Shown here: one piece after another, positions 62,824 to 64,000 of the stretch | Position numbering within the stretch: the first letter of the stretch is position 1 | Layout of the letters: every line of letters begins with the position of its first letter | Source: Polyangium fumosum | GTDB lineage: Bacteria; Myxococcota_A; Polyangia; Polyangiales; Polyangiaceae | Assembly (NCBI RefSeq): GCF_005144585.1 | Contig: NZ_SSMQ01000038.1 | Location: 1-64,000, forward strand | DNA: 64,000 bases | Direction: 5' to 3' | Notes under the pieces: generated by a model | What the model saw: only the letters and a program-made list of their open reading frames with translations | Told to the model about the DNA's origin: nothing | The model's database searches: none | Made by a program: the position numbers and the translations under genes

Positions 62824-64000
62824 CGGGGCTGCGCGTTCTCTTCCGCAGGCCGGAGGAGGGCCAGACCTGGGCCCTGCTCAGCCGGCGCGACGAGTTCGGC
62901 TTCGAGGACCTCGACCTCCTGCGCCCGCCCGGGCGATTCTGGGGGGACGGCGATCTCTCTCGGGCCGACCGTTTCGACCCGGTTTTGCAGGTCGAGTCGC
63001 GGCGCGTTCATGCCGTTCCCACGCCCGCGGCGCTGCTCGTCGAAAAGCCGGACGATAGCTGGATGGCGATGACCCGACGCAGCCTGGCTCGGCTGCTCGC
63101 GTGGTTCCTCGTCGTCGAGGATCCGCAGCGAAGGCTCGAGGCGCAGGCGATCGTGACGCTCGCGCACCAGGCGAGCGTCGTGCAGCACATCCTGCAACAA
63201 CCCTCGCTCCGGCGCGTGCTGCTCGCCGACGAGGTGGGCCTCGGCAAGACGGTGGAGGCAGGGCTGCTCATCAAGCAGGTCCTCGCCCAGAACCCCGGCG
63301 CTCGTGTCCTCTACCTTTCTCCCGCGCGCCTGGTACGCAACGTGCGGAACGAGTTTGAAAAGCTTGGCCTCTCCTCGTTCCGCCTCTGGATCGCCAGCGC
63401 GGACCGGGACGCCAAGCTCACGGACCCTCATATCGTCGCCAGCATCCACCGCGCCTGCCACAAAGGCCGCATCGACGAGGTCCTCGCGGCTCCGCCCTGG
63501 GACATGATCGTGGTCGACGAGTGCCACCACCTCTCGGATTGGGCGCCCGGTGGTGGGAGCCCCGTGGCGCAATACAAGCTCGTGGAGAAGCTGGCCGAGC
63601 GGCTCAGCGAGAACGGCCGCCTCCTGCTCATGAGTGGAACGCCCCACCAGGGGCATGGCGCCCGCTTCCAGAACCTCCTGCGATTGCTGCGCACGAAAAA
63701 GGAACCCGAGTCGCAGCTCGCCGGGCGCGTCATTTACCGGACCAAAGAGGACGTGCGCGACTGGGACGACCAGCCGCTCTTCCCGAGCCGACAGGTGAAC
63801 CCTGTGTGCGTCGTGGATCTCGGCCGCGACCACCAGCGTTGGCTCACGGAGATCCACCGGTTCTTCGAGCCCGGCCGCGCGGAGCGAGGAGACAACTCGG
63901 CGCAGCGCCGCGCGGCGGGCTGGCGCGCGGGGCAAGCGCTGCAATGGGCCACGTCGAGCGTGCAGGCCGGCCTCGGTTATCTGGTGCGTCAGGCCATCCG
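62820..64000 (+). CDS. SNF2/superfamily-2 helicase, N-terminal part (runs off window)
   Basis: An open frame of at least 393 residues starting at GTG 62820 inside the dynamin stop. After a 135-residue N-terminal domain come the helicase motifs: Walker A LLADEVGLGKTVEAGLLIKQVL (ends LLADE; K143), VLYLSPARLVRNV (Ia), VVDECHHLSDW (Walker B, DECH 233-236) and LLLMSGTPHQG (III). The DEVGLGKT form and later layout fit the SNF2/RapA-like branch, as in DISARM DrmD and DpdE. Coupling to a dynamin suggests a single unit. The C-terminal lobe and any partners lie beyond the window. Confidence 0.88.
   Translation, partial: MTGLRVLFRRPEEGQTWALLSRRDEFGFEDLDLLRPPGRFWGDGDLSRADRFDPVLQVESRRVHAVPTPAALLVEKPDDSWMAMTRRSLARLLAWFLVVEDPQRRLEAQAIVTLAHQASVVQHILQQPSLRRVLLADEVGLGKTVEAGLLIKQVLAQNPGARVLYLSPARLVRNVRNEFEKLGLSSFRLWIASADRDAKLTDPHIVASIHRACHKGRIDEVLAAPPWDMIVVDECHHLSDWAPGGGSPVAQYKLVEKLAERLSENGRLLLMSGTPHQGHGARFQNLLRLLRTKKEPESQLAGRVIYRTKEDVRDWDDQPLFPSRQVNPVCVVDLGRDHQRWLTEIHRFFEPGRAERGDNSAQRRAAGWRAGQALQWATSSVQAGLGYLVRQAI

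Overview
The window is GC-rich (about 70 % by eye) and its gene content fits a myxobacterium, most likely of the Polyangium/Sorangium type. The pointers are Ser/Thr kinases fused to TPR repeats, lipoproteins with MopE-type D-x-D-N-D-C repeats, a DUF2330 protein, Cys-rich lipoproteins and a MYXO-CTERM-like tail. About 42 protein genes can be supported. I see no rRNA or tRNA gene, CRISPR array or insertion sequence.

Region 1 (1-2293): the end of an unknown gene, a diacylglycerol-kinase-like lipid kinase and a lineage-specific basic protein, closed by a strong hairpin terminator.

Region 2 (2294-17541) is the highlight. A SulP anion transporter is divergent from a tightly packed run: NuoM-like, DabA (DUF2309), NuoL-like DabB, NuoM-like, NuoM-like. 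An ECF sigma factor, a membrane-anchored putative anti-sigma and an OprO/OprP-like porin follow. This looks like an inorganic-carbon uptake module (DAB) with four proton-channel-type subunits instead of the usual one. An identical ECF-type promoter (CCCGGGAACC-N16-CGTCCCAC) lies before the first nuoM-like gene and before the sigma gene. A perfect 14-bp palindrome makes the same -35 element face both ways, toward sulP and toward the dab operon. I infer one self-controlled regulon for bicarbonate/CO2 uptake.

Region 3 (17587-28754): a TcmP/LCM-type methyltransferase behind a Zur/Fur-like operator; a translationally coupled pair of secreted MopE-repeat proteins; a kinase-TPR protein; a lipoprotein with hexapeptide repeats; and a REC-PAS-histidine kinase.

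Region 4 (28808-45442): obgE and guaD; an operon with a degenerate sulfatase-like membrane protein, a formylglycine-generating-enzyme-like protein and an SH3-like protein; two paralogous Cys-rich lipoproteins; a TPR protein; a second kinase; a HEAT-repeat protein; a secreted protein; a DHH-like protein; and a ROK kinase.

Region 5 (45523-59799) is mostly core metabolism and housekeeping: an MFS transporter, a cysteine-poor ribosomal protein S4 with the same Zur-like operator as the region 3 methyltransferase, purC, mdh, a DegT aminotransferase, icd, a SurA-like isomerase, an SPFH protein, DUF2330, a lipoprotein and dus. A lower-GC two-gene cassette (AAA ATPase plus TOPRIM-like protein), resembling phage-defence pairs, sits between degT and icd.

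Region 6 (59800-64000): a 21-bp minisatellite, a candidate operator, then a dynamin-like GTPase translationally coupled to an SNF2-type helicase that runs off the window. This is probably the start of a defence or other accessory island.
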